A DNA stretch of 30,864 bases from RGIG3009 sp045648765 (GCA_045648765.1 JAZROQ010000034.1:1-30864); one strand, 5' to 3'; positions 8,331-18,084 are shown, counted from the first letter of the stretch. A program made the numbers and translations. The notes: generated by a model from the sequence alone, not told the origin.

Positions 8331-11300
8331 TTATTCCTCGTCACGGCGTTTTTTGCCGACAATCATCGCAGCACCGCCAAGGAACAATCCCACCACAGCC
8401 ACTGCGGGGAACGGTACGCCGTCTTCGGGGCTGGGGATTTCTTCTTCGCCCTCGCCGCCGTCTTCGCCAAACGCTGCCGCCTGGGCAAACATTTCGTCAA
8501 ACGTCATGCCGCACAGTTCTTTGGCAATGTCATTGACAATTGCGCGTTCCAACTCGCCCAAGGCGTTCCATTCTTCCTCGGCGGTAAGAATCCAAGCATA
8601 GTTGGTTTCGTCCACCGCTGTGTACGCATCACCGAACTCGTCGCACGCATAGAACGCCACAAACGCTTCGGCGGTGTTGTAGGCTTCTTGTGCTTCAAAC
8701 AACAATTCGTCGTACGTTTTGCCGCCGTTTTCTTTAAGCTCGTTGTTAACCGCGTCTTTTTGCTCGTCGCTCAGTTCTTCCCAAGCAAACAACGCATCCA
8801 AAATTGCTTGATAGTTGTCGGGCGTTACCTCCAAGAAGTATTCGCCGTTTTCGTCGGTCAAATGGTCTTCGAGGAACGTGCTGTTAAGCACCGGTTTGGC
8901 ATCGACCGTGCCGTCGGATTGCCACACGCGAATGTAATCGAGTTCCATCGGGTGTTGCACACCGCCCGCAAGCAACAACGCCAACGTTTGCTTGTCGGTA
9001 AACTGGAACACGTCGTCGCGGTATTCACCGGCGCCCACGTTAGCAGGCGGGTTCGGGCCGTCGGGTCCGCCCCATTCTTGACGCCAAATTTCTCTGCCGT
9101 CGAGGTAGCAGATCATAAGTCCCTTTTCCCAACGATACCCAACGGTATGCCATTCGCCGTCACCAATGTCGTTTTCGTCGTAACTGCCTTTGACAAAGTG
9201 GTTGGGGTTATTGTTCATGTTTTGCTTGTTGTAGTCGCCCACCGAGTCGTGGAGCGTCACTGTCCAAGTACCGTTTTGGTATTTGTTGCCCCAATATTCC
9301 ATCCAGTCCACTTCCACTTGTCTGCCGGGGTCACCGAAGATGTGGGGAGCAATGGTCTGGTGGCTAAACGACCACACAGCGGGAGCACCTTTAATCGTTT
9401 GGGTTTCCACGTTGGGGGTACGTTCAAAGCGAGAACGATATTCCAAATACCCAAAGGTAAAGCCTTGCCAACCGGCACCGGTTTCACCGTCGATGGTCGA
9501 AAGCAACCAGTTGTAACGCATGCGTTTACCGGCCAAAATCACACCATCTTCGGTTTTGATAAGGTCGCTCATATCACCCGTTACACCGGTTTGGTCAGTG
9601 AGATACCATTTGTAACCATAGTCAGCGGTGTATTCACTGTCGACGTGTAAGAAGTCAAAGTCGTCGCTGAACACCAGTTTGTTAAAGCCGCCGTTTAGCG
9701 CTTCTTTGGGAGCTTCCAAAAATTCTTCTGCCACGCGAACGTGTGCTTGGATACCGTTGTTTTTGTTGTTGCTTTCGCGCACGGTACCCGTGGTGTTCAC
9801 GTGAATCGAGAATACCAATTCGCCCGCTTCGGCAATCCACGGTTTGTCGGCATCGGTGGTCAGTGCCACAAAGTCACCGGCTTTAATGCCGCCTTTGTGT
9901 GTCCAAGTATAAATCGGCTTGGTGTTCACACGCAGTTCCACCACAATGTCTTGGGTTTCTTTGGTGTCTTCTACGCCCACGTTACCGATAACCGCGGTAA
10001 AGTTCATGGGCGTGCCGGGTTTAATTTGGGTGGCACCGTCGTTCCACACAATGTCCGAAGCAATCAAATCGGATTTGGAGAACCCTTCGGTCAACGAGAT
10101 GCTGTCCACCGTAACCGTGCCGCGGTTGCCCGCTGCCACGATTTCAAACACCAAATCGGCGCCGTCGTATTCTTGGGGCATCACAACTTCCATGTTGGTT
10201 TCGTTCCAAGCACCGCTGGTGGTTTGTGTTTTTTCAAAATAAACTTTGGAGCCGTTGGCTTCTTTCACACGGACAACCATAGTGCGTGTGCTGTCGCCCG
10301 AATGGCGGAAGCGCAACGCATACATGCTGCCCGCTTTTATGTTTTTGAGCGCTTGTGCAACCACTTCGCCGCTGTTATCAAGCACAGCGCCGCTCGTTTT
10401 GTTAAAGCCCACACCTGCCGTGATAGCAGCGCCGGTCAGTTGCCACGAAGCGTCACCCGCTTTGTCAAACGTACCGTTTTTGATAAGCGCTTCGTCACCG
10501 CTTACGGTAATCACCGAAGTGGCGGTTTTAAACCCGCCGTTTGCGGTCGGCACCTTGGCGGTAATGGTGGTCGTGCCGGCACCAAGCGCATACAGTTTGC
10601 CGAATTCCACCGTTGCCACGTCTTCGTTGCTGGAAGTCCAGGTCATGAAGTTGGTGTTGGCATTGGAGGGATCGGTGGTGAGAATATACGTCAAAATTTC
10701 ACCGGGGAGCAGTTGTTTTTCGGCGGGACTGATACCCACCATTTCGGCATCCACACCGGTGTCTACCATGCGCACGTCAATGCTGTCGATCACAATGCCG
10801 TCTGCTTCGGTGGCAATTTCCGTCGAAGCAATACACATTTGATAGGTATTGGGATACCAGCTGGCTTTGATCGTGCCGGTAATGGTTTTGGTTTTCCATT
10901 GACCTTTGGTGTTTTCAAAATTAATTTGTCCCAAAGGCTCATACCACACGTATTGTGCACCGTGCGTGTTAATGTTGGATTTATATTTCACCGTCAAGGT
11001 GTATTTGTTGCCCGGAACCAACATCAAAGCGGAACCTTTGTAGTAAGTGGAATGCTTACCGAGCACCGCAAAGCCGCTGGTGCCGTTTTCACCGATACCT
11101 GCGGTGATACCGCCTTTAAAATCCATGTCGGCGCGAAGCGGAGTCCACGTGGCGTTGGGGTTTTCAAAATTGCCGTCAAAGAACACCGGAGCATAGTAAT
11201 CCACTTTCACCTTCAACGTAATTGCGGCAAAACCGTCTACCGAAGCAGTAACGGTGGTGTTACCCTCTTTCATGGCGGTTACTTTGCCGTTTTGGTCAAC

Positions 11301-14300
11301 TGTTGCAATGGAAGGATCAGCAACCGACCACACGATGGGTGCTTCCAAATAAGCATCCGACGGCATCGGGGTCACGGAAAGTTGCGCACTGTTTTCGGGA
11401 GTCAATTCCAAAGTATCGCCTTCAAAATACTGCCAAGCAATACCTGTCATGGTGGGCAATTTCACAAGCGATACGTCGTCAATGTACGTCACGCTGTCTT
11501 TGCCGCCCACAAACGAAAGCACATCCGAAAGCGTACCCGATGCTTTGGTGCGGAACCGAATGGTAAAGGTGTTCCAGTTCACCGCATCTGCAACGGTTTT
11601 AAGTGCCGCATCGGCAGGGAAGAATTTTTCAACAATCGCGCTGTTCACGTTCACCGTTGCTGCCGCACCTTTGGCGCGCAAGGTAAGACGATACAGTGTG
11701 TTGGCTTCCAGTGCAAGATTTGCATACGCTGCGGTTGTCTTTTCGGGATTTACCACCAACACTTTGTTGCCAAACTCGTACGGGTCATCCGCAATGGCAG
11801 CGTTGGTGCCGTCGGCAACCGCGCCCCAGTTTTGGGTGTTGTTTTCAAAATCACCGCCAACGATCAGTTCGCCGTTCGCACTAACGGTCACGGCACACGT
11901 CACAGTAACCGTACCGTTGGTGCAGGTAATGGTCGCATTGCCGTTTGCCACAGCGGTCACGTTGCCGTTTTGATCCACGGTAGCCACCGCCGTGTCGGAA
12001 CTGCTCCACACAAGTGTGCCGGGGATAGTAGCGCCAACCGGGTTGGCTTTGGCATACAACGTTGCCGAACCGTTCGGCAACAACATAAGTTCGGTTTTGG
12101 AAAGAGCAAAGGTTTTGGCTTCTTTCACTACCGTTACCACGCACGAAGCGCTGGCCGTTTCGGACAGTTTCACCGTAACGGTGGTTTTGCCTTCTTTGAG
12201 CGCAGTCACTTTGCCCGCGTTATCCACGGTAGCCACCGATGCATCGGAAGACGTCCATTGCATAACGCTCAAATCACCGTAAGTGGGTTCGTATTGATAG
12301 TTCAAATACAACGTAGCGCCCACGCCGAGTGCAGCTGTTTCGTTCATCACAACCGAAGTCACCGGCAACGTCACGTGTTCTACGCGAATATCATCAAAAT
12401 ACACTTCGCCTTCGCCATCGTTTTTGAAAGCGATAAAATAGTTGCTCGAAACGTCTTTGGTGGTCAAGAACACCACGTCAAACTCTTTCCATTGGCTGAC
12501 ATCGTCGCCCGCTTCAATGGGATAGAACTCACCGCGGGTCTGACCCGAAATCAGTTTGGAAACACCATTGAGCAACACTTGCGCTTTCACATCGCCCTTA
12601 GCTTTACCTCTTAAGCGGTAAATGGTGTTGCCTTTGAGCAAACCGTCAAATCGATACCACGCCGATTTTTTAGAGTTCATGCTCAACACGTGGTTTTGGG
12701 CATTGGCAGGGTCAACAACTACTTGGCCAATAGCGGCGGTGTAGTTGCTCCAGTTGTAATTGTCGTTATCCGACTCAAAGTCGCCGCCAATCATAATATC
12801 GCCAAAGGCATCCACTTTCACAAAGCACGAATCGGTCAGCGCAGCACCCAAATTACTTTGCACGGTAATGGTTGCTTCACCGTTGCCGACAGCAGTCACT
12901 TTGCCGTTTTCGTCTACGGTAGCCACCGCCGTGTTGTTAGAAGTAAAGGTAAGTTCACCCACAAAGTTACCGGCAGGAGTTGCCACTACTTGCAAGGTCT
13001 TAAACGCACCGGGCGCCAAATGCATGGTCGTTTTGGCGAGTTTAATGCTCGTAGCAGGAGGTGCCGGAGGAGGCGGAGCCGTCACGGTCACTTGGCAGGT
13101 ATCGGTTTTACCGCCCGCAATCGTAGCGGTAATGGTGGCAGTACCCGCTTTCACACCGGTTACCACACCGTCTGCCACGGTAGCCACCGTGTTATCCGAA
13201 GAAGTCCACGTAATCGCGCTACCCACAGGCACCGTCGTTGCACCAAGCGTTACGGTTTTGCCCGCTTCCACAGATGCCGTTTCTTGGGTAATATCCACTT
13301 CGGGTTCGGCAGGGGCTTTGCCGGTAATGGCAAAATCGTCCACCAACACCGTGGTCGCACCACTGAAAACAAGGTTTAATGCCCAGTCAAGGTCAATCGA
13401 GGGGAATTTCACCGTGGCGGTGTAGGTTTTAAAACCGTCTGCATCCGCTTCGGTGGTGTTTTCGTTGCTTACCACGGCTTTGGCGGTGCTGTTCGATTCC
13501 ACTTTCGCCACAGCACCTTCGCCTTTGTAGCGGAAAGAAACCGTCACTTCGTCACCCGCAACGAGCAACTTTTTCAAGCAGCTGAGCAGCAACCGTTTGG
13601 AAGTGCCTGCGGCATCCAAATCACCAATTTCCCAAGCACCGTCAGTAAGATAAATTCTGGTGAATTGTCCCAGCAACGAGCCGGCAACACCGTTCGCCGT
13701 AATCGGGAAGGTTTCGCCATCGCTCGAGGGCAACAAGTTTACGCCTTCTTTGTATTCATACACGGCAAAATCGTCGTAATAGACGCTGTTGCCGTCGGTA
13801 TTTTGGTTGTAGAAATAAATCGTCGGTAACGTTGCCGTTTCCGCGGTCACTTGGAACAATGCCGAAACTTCGTTCCAGTTGCCGTTGGTACCCGACGTTG
13901 CCATTTCAACGGCGGTCAGGTTAGCAAATTGTGCGCCCGAATAGAAAATCAAGCCTTTTCCGCCCGTTTGCTTCACGCGGAAGATGTACCATTTGCCCGG
14001 TTGCAACGCTTCTTTCAGCGTCACGCCCGAAAGCGATTTGTTTTTACCGCCAAACACTTCCCACGCTTTGCCGCCGCCAAAACCGGCTGTGGCATTCACG
14101 GTAGTTTTTGTGGCATCGGCAGTCCAGTCGGCGCCAACCAAGGTGCCGTCCATGTTACCGTTCGGGAACAAACCGTTGTAGGTAGGCGGCACCGGCACCG
14201 CTGCCGTTACCGTCACTTGGCAGGTATCGGTCTTGCCACCCGCAATCGTTGCGGTAATGGTGGCAGTACCCGCTTTTACACCGGTCACCACACCGTTTTG

Positions 14301-16508
14301 AACGGTGGCTACGGTATCGTCAGACGAAGTCCAGGTAATCGCCGTACCCGTGGGTTCCACCGTGGCGTTCAAGGTCACGGTTTCGCCTTCTTCCACTTCG
14401 GCGGTTTCTTCGGTAATGTTAATCGAGGTTTTCAAAACTTTCGATAAGGAGAAATCTTTTACAAGCACATCGGCAGCACCCGAGAAACTCAAGTTGTAAC
14501 CCCAGTTGTAACTGTCCGCGTTGTTAATTTTAATCGTTGCGGTATAGGTTTTGTAACCGTTTGCATCCGCTTCGCTTGTGGCAGCGCCACTGATCGTACC
14601 GTTGTTGGCGTTCACTGCCGTAAGAGCAGCGGTAGCACCTTCGCCCTTGTAGCTAAACGAAACGAGCAATTCATCGCCCGCTACCAACGCTTTCGACAAA
14701 TAGCCAAGCAACAAACGTTTGGCAGTGCCCGCGGTTTCCAAACCGCTAAATTTCCAAGTACCGTTATCCAGCGTCACGTTGCTGAATTGTCCCAACAGCG
14801 AGGTGGTCGTACCGTTACCCGTAATCGGCAACGCACCGCCGGCACCGGGGATCACATTCACACCCGCAGCGAATTCGTATACACCGAAATCATCGTAATA
14901 CACGCTGGTGCTATCGGTATTTTTGTTGTAAAGATACAACGTCGGCAAGGTGGCTGTTTCTGCCGTCACTTGGAACAACGCCGAAACCTCGTTCCATGCC
15001 GTGCCGGTGCTGTTAACCGCCACTTCAACAGCCGACAGGTTGGTGTATTTGCTGTCCGCAAAATACAAATACCCGTTGCCGCCGCTTTGTTTAAAGCGAA
15101 GCATATACCATTTGCCCGTTTGCAACGGCTCTTTAAGCGTTACACCCGCGAGCGATTTGGAACCGCTTTTAATCTCCCACGCTTTGCCGCCGCCAAAACC
15201 GGCAGTCGCATTCACGGTGGAGTTGGCAGATTCCCACGTGTTGCCTACCAAGGCACCATCCATGCTGCCGTTGGGGAACAAACCGTTGTACGTTGTCGGC
15301 GCGGCCGTAACCGTCACCTCACACGTGTCGGATTTGTTACCAACCGTTGCGGTAATGGTGGCAGTACCGGCATTAACACCCGTTACCACGCCGTTTGCCA
15401 CGGTCGCAACGGTATTGTCAGAAGAAGTCCAAACAATCGTTGCACCCGCAGGCTCAACCGTGGTGTTCAAGGTCGCGGTTTGGCCTTCGCCCACCTCGAC
15501 AGCCGTTTCGGCAATGTTCACCGAGGTTTTCACTTCTTCGCCCAAGAAAAAGTCATCTACCAACACTTCGGCAGCACCCGAGAAATTCAAATGCAATGCC
15601 CAGTTGTGTTCATTCGCTTTTTTAACTTTCACGGTAGCCGTAAAGGTTTTCCAGCCGTTGGCATCTGCCGCACTTGTGACAGCGTTGCTGACATCGCCGT
15701 TGTTGGCGTTAGCAATCGACACACTTGCCGTAGCACCTTCGCCTTTGTAGCGGAACGAAAGCATCATTTCTTCGCCAACATCAATCGTTTTGGCAACACC
15801 GCTAAGTTTTAAGTAGTTGGTGGTACCCGCCGTGTTCAAACCGGCAAATTTCCACACGCTGTTTTCGCCGTCTTTTGCCAGCGTCAAGCCCGAAAAATTA
15901 CCAAACAACGAGGCCGCTTTGGTACCCATGGTCACAGGGAAAGCCGCGCCGTCGGCGCCGGGCACCAAGTTTAAGCCTTTTTCATACTCAAAAACGGCAA
16001 ACTCGTCGTAATACACACTGCCGGTGGTGTTTTTGTTATAAAAATACACCGTCGGCAAGGTGGCAGTTTGCGACGAAACCGCAAACGGAACAAGCACTTC
16101 GTTCCAGCCGTCAACTTCCGAAGTAAAGCCGTATTCTTTGTTGGTTTGCGGAACATCTGCCCATGTGCCGGAGGACAAATAAATTTGTCCCGCGCCACCG
16201 CTTTGTTTAAAGCGGAATATGTATTTTTTGCCCGCTTCCAACGGCTTGGTCAGCGTTACGGCAGGTAATGTCGTGCTTTTGCCGGCAAGCACCTCCCACG
16301 CTTTACCGCCGCCAAAACCGGCAGTCGCGTTGACCGTGGCTTTGTCCGCCACTTCCCACGCGCCGGTAAGCGCGCCTTCCATATCGCCGTTCGGGAACAA
16401 GTTTTCACCCGCAGCCGCCACCGGCAAAACCAAGCCGGAAATGCAGCAAGATACCAGCAATGCCACCGCAAGGGCACATGCCAACACCCGATGAAGCGTT
16501 TTTCTCAT
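8331..16508 (-). CDS. Giant cell-surface glycoside hydrolase family 16 with Big_2 repeats
   Basis: A 2725-residue surface protein. Signal peptide (cleavage near VAAA, residue 33). Residues about 35-1145 are three tandem modules, each with a LFPNGxMDG-type binding domain, a second beta-sandwich (VDDF/VKDF ending) and a Big_2 domain (about 325-402, 692-768, 1068-1145). Further Big_2 domains (five, about 1152-2002) alternate with binding-like domains that start GGDFE or NGTFD. A CARDB-like domain (about 2143-2260) precedes the GH16 domain (about 2275-2528), with Glu2399, Asp2401 and Glu2404 in EVDWME. Two related helical segments (about 2540-2680) and an acidic linker lead to a C-terminal hydrophobic helix followed by KKRRDEE. 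The start is ATG 16508 with AAGGAG 9-10 bases upstream. Beta-1,3-glucan is the likely substrate by family. The catalytic domain is clearly paralogous to the neighbour's. Confidence 0.9.
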   Translation of the reverse strand: MRKTLHRVLACALAVALLVSCCISGLVLPVAAAGENLFPNGDMEGALTGAWEVADKATVNATAGFGGGKAWEVLAGKSTTLPAVTLTKPLEAGKKYIFRFKQSGGAGQIYLSSGTWADVPQTNKEYGFTSEVDGWNEVLVPFAVSSQTATLPTVYFYNKNTTGSVYYDEFAVFEYEKGLNLVPGADGAAFPVTMGTKAASLFGNFSGLTLAKDGENSVWKFAGLNTAGTTNYLKLSGVAKTIDVGEEMMLSFRYKGEGATASVSIANANNGDVSNAVTSAADANGWKTFTATVKVKKANEHNWALHLNFSGAAEVLVDDFFLGEEVKTSVNIAETAVEVGEGQTATLNTTVEPAGATIVWTSSDNTVATVANGVVTGVNAGTATITATVGNKSDTCEVTVTAAPTTYNGLFPNGSMDGALVGNTWESANSTVNATAGFGGGKAWEIKSGSKSLAGVTLKEPLQTGKWYMLRFKQSGGNGYLYFADSKYTNLSAVEVAVNSTGTAWNEVSALFQVTAETATLPTLYLYNKNTDSTSVYYDDFGVYEFAAGVNVIPGAGGALPITGNGTTTSLLGQFSNVTLDNGTWKFSGLETAGTAKRLLLGYLSKALVAGDELLVSFSYKGEGATAALTAVNANNGTISGAATSEADANGYKTYTATIKINNADSYNWGYNLSFSGAADVLVKDFSLSKVLKTSINITEETAEVEEGETVTLNATVEPTGTAITWTSSDDTVATVQNGVVTGVKAGTATITATIAGGKTDTCQVTVTAAVPVPPTYNGLFPNGNMDGTLVGADWTADATKTTVNATAGFGGGKAWEVFGGKNKSLSGVTLKEALQPGKWYIFRVKQTGGKGLIFYSGAQFANLTAVEMATSGTNGNWNEVSALFQVTAETATLPTIYFYNQNTDGNSVYYDDFAVYEYKEGVNLLPSSDGETFPITANGVAGSLLGQFTRIYLTDGAWEIGDLDAAGTSKRLLLSCLKKLLVAGDEVTVSFRYKGEGAVAKVESNSTAKAVVSNENTTEADADGFKTYTATVKFPSIDLDWALNLVFSGATTVLVDDFAITGKAPAEPEVDITQETASVEAGKTVTLGATTVPVGSAITWTSSDNTVATVADGVVTGVKAGTATITATIAGGKTDTCQVTVTAPPPPAPPATSIKLAKTTMHLAPGAFKTLQVVATPAGNFVGELTFTSNNTAVATVDENGKVTAVGNGEATITVQSNLGAALTDSCFVKVDAFGDIMIGGDFESDNDNYNWSNYTAAIGQVVVDPANAQNHVLSMNSKKSAWYRFDGLLKGNTIYRLRGKAKGDVKAQVLLNGVSKLISGQTRGEFYPIEAGDDVSQWKEFDVVFLTTKDVSSNYFIAFKNDGEGEVYFDDIRVEHVTLPVTSVVMNETAALGVGATLYLNYQYEPTYGDLSVMQWTSSDASVATVDNAGKVTALKEGKTTVTVKLSETASASCVVTVVKEAKTFALSKTELMLLPNGSATLYAKANPVGATIPGTLVWSSSDTAVATVDQNGNVTAVANGNATITCTNGTVTVTCAVTVSANGELIVGGDFENNTQNWGAVADGTNAAIADDPYEFGNKVLVVNPEKTTAAYANLALEANTLYRLTLRAKGAAATVNVNSAIVEKFFPADAALKTVADAVNWNTFTIRFRTKASGTLSDVLSFVGGKDSVTYIDDVSLVKLPTMTGIAWQYFEGDTLELTPENSAQLSVTPMPSDAYLEAPIVWSVADPSIATVDQNGKVTAMKEGNTTVTASVDGFAAITLKVKVDYYAPVFFDGNFENPNATWTPLRADMDFKGGITAGIGENGTSGFAVLGKHSTYYKGSALMLVPGNKYTLTVKYKSNINTHGAQYVWYEPLGQINFENTKGQWKTKTITGTIKASWYPNTYQMCIASTEIATEADGIVIDSIDVRMVDTGVDAEMVGISPAEKQLLPGEILTYILTTDPSNANTNFMTWTSSNEDVATVEFGKLYALGAGTTTITAKVPTANGGFKTATSVITVSGDEALIKNGTFDKAGDASWQLTGAAITAGVGFNKTSGAVLDNSGEVVAQALKNIKAGSMYALRFRHSGDSTRTMVVRVKEANGSKVYFEKTQTTSGAWNETNMEVVMPQEYDGADLVFEIVAAGNRGTVTVDSISLTEGFSKSDLIASDIVWNDGATQIKPGTPMNFTAVIGNVGVEDTKETQDIVVELRVNTKPIYTWTHKGGIKAGDFVALTTDADKPWIAEAGELVFSIHVNTTGTVRESNNKNNGIQAHVRVAEEFLEAPKEALNGGFNKLVFSDDFDFLHVDSEYTADYGYKWYLTDQTGVTGDMSDLIKTEDGVILAGKRMRYNWLLSTIDGETGAGWQGFTFGYLEYRSRFERTPNVETQTIKGAPAVWSFSHQTIAPHIFGDPGRQVEVDWMEYWGNKYQNGTWTVTLHDSVGDYNKQNMNNNPNHFVKGSYDENDIGDGEWHTVGYRWEKGLMICYLDGREIWRQEWGGPDGPNPPANVGAGEYRDDVFQFTDKQTLALLLAGGVQHPMELDYIRVWQSDGTVDAKPVLNSTFLEDHLTDENGEYFLEVTPDNYQAILDALFAWEELSDEQKDAVNNELKENGGKTYDELLFEAQEAYNTAEAFVAFYACDEFGDAYTAVDETNYAWILTAEEEWNALGELERAIVNDIAKELCGMTFDEMFAQAAAFGEDGGEGEEEIPSPEDGVPFPAVAVVGLFLGGAAMIVGKKRRDEE

Positions 16509-16544
16509 AAAGAATCTCTCCTTTCGAATCCTGCGCCAACTGCC

Positions 16545-16565
16545 TGTTATTGCCCACTAATAACA
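16545..16565. promoter_or_regulatory. Possible operator dyad in the GH16 leader
   Basis: TGTTATT - 7 bases - AATAACA, a perfect 7-bp inverted repeat between the promoter and the start codon of the 2725-residue GH16 gene. The position and size suit a repressor site (LacI- or GntR-like size), but no regulator gene is adjacent. Confidence 0.35.
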
Positions 16566-16600
16566 ACCCATCGACAGCTGCCACCTATAATACATTTTTC

Positions 16601-16629
16601 AGTATACATTACTAAACCGTTTTTGTAAA
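16601..16629 (-). promoter_or_regulatory. Promoter of the 2725-residue GH16 gene
   Basis: Leftward TTTACA (16624-16629), 17-base spacer, TATACT (16601-16606), giving a leader of about 85 bases. Confidence 0.7.
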
Positions 16630-16712
16630 GTGTTTTTTATTCGATTTTTTACAGAAGTTTTTGGAAAGGCATTGCCTCTTTTGACCATTTTGCCAAACAA
16701 CCGCAAAAAAAT

Positions 16713-16735
16713 GCCCGAGCCATTGCGGCTCGGGC
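16713..16735 (-). terminator. Terminator of the AAC(3)-family gene
   Basis: GCCCGAGCC - ATTGC - GGCTCGGGC, perfect 9-bp stem, leftward followed by ATTTTTTTG, 11 bases past the stop: a classical intrinsic terminator. Confidence 0.85.
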
Positions 16736-16746
16736 AAATATGCGGG

Positions 16747-17499
16747 TTATTCTTCCAAAAATATGCGTGGATTTTCGCGAAACAGTTTGGCAAGCACGGG
16801 ATAAATTTCTTTGCAGTCCATCACAATGGTATCGGCTTCGCCAAATTTTCCCACCACGGTCGAGGGGTGCGAAAGCACCACATCGCTCACTTTTCCAAAA
16901 TATTTGCTGGTACCCACGGTGGTGTGATACACGGCGCTGTCCACCAGTTCCCCGCTCGGCAATTTAATTTTGTACCGTGCGGGTTCGTCGCGGTACCACG
17001 AAGGCCTGCCGTCGGTTTCCCACGTTTCCAAACCGTGGAGCATGGTGTTGGAATGTTGGTCCACACCCACCAACATAATTTTGGCGCCACGCTGCACCAT
17101 TTTGTGGTAACACCCGCCGCGCGGCACAAATTCCGTCGCGCCGAGTTCGCCGTCGACAAAACTTTCGGCATCTTTGCCGTAAGCGCACACCGAGTGTGTC
17201 GGGTGCAGCGAACGATACACGTTTTCGCGCTTTAACATCAAATTGGGCAACAACCCCAAGCAACACGCCACGCGTTTTATGTCGTAAATGTCACCGTAAT
17301 ATTTAATCGTCCCCCAACTGTGCGAGGGCAGCACAAACAAACCGTCATTGCCCAGGTAATCAAAAAACACGTCAATTACGGTATCGCCGCCGCCTTCGGT
17401 AAGTCCGATTTTTTTCATGGAAGAATGCATCGTTACTGTGTCGGTGGGTTTGATTCCCAACCGCACCAAATCGGCTTTTAAGCTTTCAAATGTATTCAT
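16747..17499 (-). CDS. AAC(3)-family acetyltransferase homologue
   Basis: A 250-residue protein of the aminoglycoside 3-N-acetyltransferase fold (PF02522, also YokD-like). Family signatures seen: DTVTMHSSMKKIG (residues about 20-32), EGGGDTVIDVF, LFVLPSHSW, and the HPTHSVCAYG region near residue 100. These enzymes use acetyl-CoA, but many chromosomal homologues have no known aminoglycoside activity. I place the start at ATG 17499, with AGGA 10 bases upstream; a longer reading from 17532 would begin inside or upstream of the -10 hexamer of the promoter at 17523-17551. It is a single-gene unit with its own promoter and terminator. The real acceptor substrate is unknown; resistance should not be assumed. 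Confidence 0.82.
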   Translation of the reverse strand: MNTFESLKADLVRLGIKPTDTVTMHSSMKKIGLTEGGGDTVIDVFFDYLGNDGLFVLPSHSWGTIKYYGDIYDIKRVACCLGLLPNLMLKRENVYRSLHPTHSVCAYGKDAESFVDGELGATEFVPRGGCYHKMVQRGAKIMLVGVDQHSNTMLHGLETWETDGRPSWYRDEPARYKIKLPSGELVDSAVYHTTVGTSKYFGKVSDVVLSHPSTVVGKFGEADTIVMDCKEIYPVLAKLFRENPRIFLEE

Positions 17500-17522
17500 A
17501 CGCACACCGTCCTTTGTGCAAG

Positions 17523-17551
17523 AGTATACCATCGCTTTGTCAAAATTGCAA
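17523..17551 (-). promoter_or_regulatory. Promoter of the AAC(3)-family gene
   Basis: Leftward TTGCAA (17546-17551), 17-base spacer, TATACT (17523-17528), 24 bases from the start codon. Confidence 0.7.
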
Positions 17552-17560
17552 CCAAAATAT

Positions 17561-17585
17561 AAAACGATTTAGCAAATGTCGTTTT
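17561..17585 (-). terminator. Weak hairpin at the end of the B12 uptake unit
   Basis: AAAACGA (17561-17567) pairs with TCGTTTT (17579-17585), leftward followed by ATATTTT. The stem is only 7 bp and overlaps the stop codon of the S-component gene, so termination is uncertain. Confidence 0.35.
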
Positions 17586-18084
17586 ATCGAATTTTTTGCA
17601 ACACTTTGACAAGCGGATAAATCAGCACTCCGCCGCACAAATTACTCAATCCGTGGGTAATATCAAACGGCAATCCCGCCATTACCCACGCCACAGTTTG
17701 CTCAAAATCAAAGCCGAACAACAACGCTTGCGCGGGGGCATATAACACCCCATATAAAAACCCGTGCGCCGCGCACACCGCCATGTAAACAAACGGCGCC
17801 GCTTTGGGCGACAGGTCACGCGGCAACAACATGGTGACACCCCATAGCACGGTCCAAACATACAAATACGGCACCCACCACATGGCAAACCCGCCAAACA
17901 ACCCTGCCAAAAACACAAAAATATAAATCGGGAACAACGCTTTTTGGCGGTACACCACGGTAATGGCAACAACAAACACGCCGATTAAATGAATGTTGGG
18001 CAACACTTCCATCAACCATTTGGAAGCATACATCAAAGCCCCCAGCATGCCAAACACGGCAATGTCTTTTACACTGATTTTCAC
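17584..18084 (-). CDS. ECF transporter S component, probably for cobalamin
   Basis: A 166-residue integral membrane protein with about five to six hydrophobic helices, in the size range of energy-coupling-factor substrate-binding (S) components. The N-terminus (VKDIAVFGMLGALMYASKWL) matches the usual first helix with its small-residue pattern, which contacts the T component. S components capture a vitamin and depend on shared EcfA/A'/T subunits, which are not encoded here. It begins with GTG at 18084, overlapping the TGA of the DUF4430 gene by four bases (GTGA), so the two are coupled. The cobalamin riboswitch upstream of the pair makes B12 or a B12 precursor the likely substrate, as in CbrT-type carriers. 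The S-component assignment is fairly strong; the substrate is inferred from context. Confidence 0.8.
   Translation of the reverse strand: MKISVKDIAVFGMLGALMYASKWLMEVLPNIHLIGVFVVAITVVYRQKALFPIYIFVFLAGLFGGFAMWWVPYLYVWTVLWGVTMLLPRDLSPKAAPFVYMAVCAAHGFLYGVLYAPAQALLFGFDFEQTVAWVMAGLPFDITHGLSNLCGGVLIYPLVKVLQKIR

Noticed and set aside
9741..12614. A 957-codon open frame on the plus strand inside the large GH16 gene
   Set aside because: It is fully antisense to the Big_2-rich coding region, rich in His/Arg/Phe/Gly from reversed codons, has no ribosome site and no recognisable domain.
16747..17499. Aminoglycoside resistance gene
   Set aside because: The protein belongs to the AAC(3) fold family, but chromosomal, single-gene context without mobile elements gives no reason to infer resistance; the substrate is left open.
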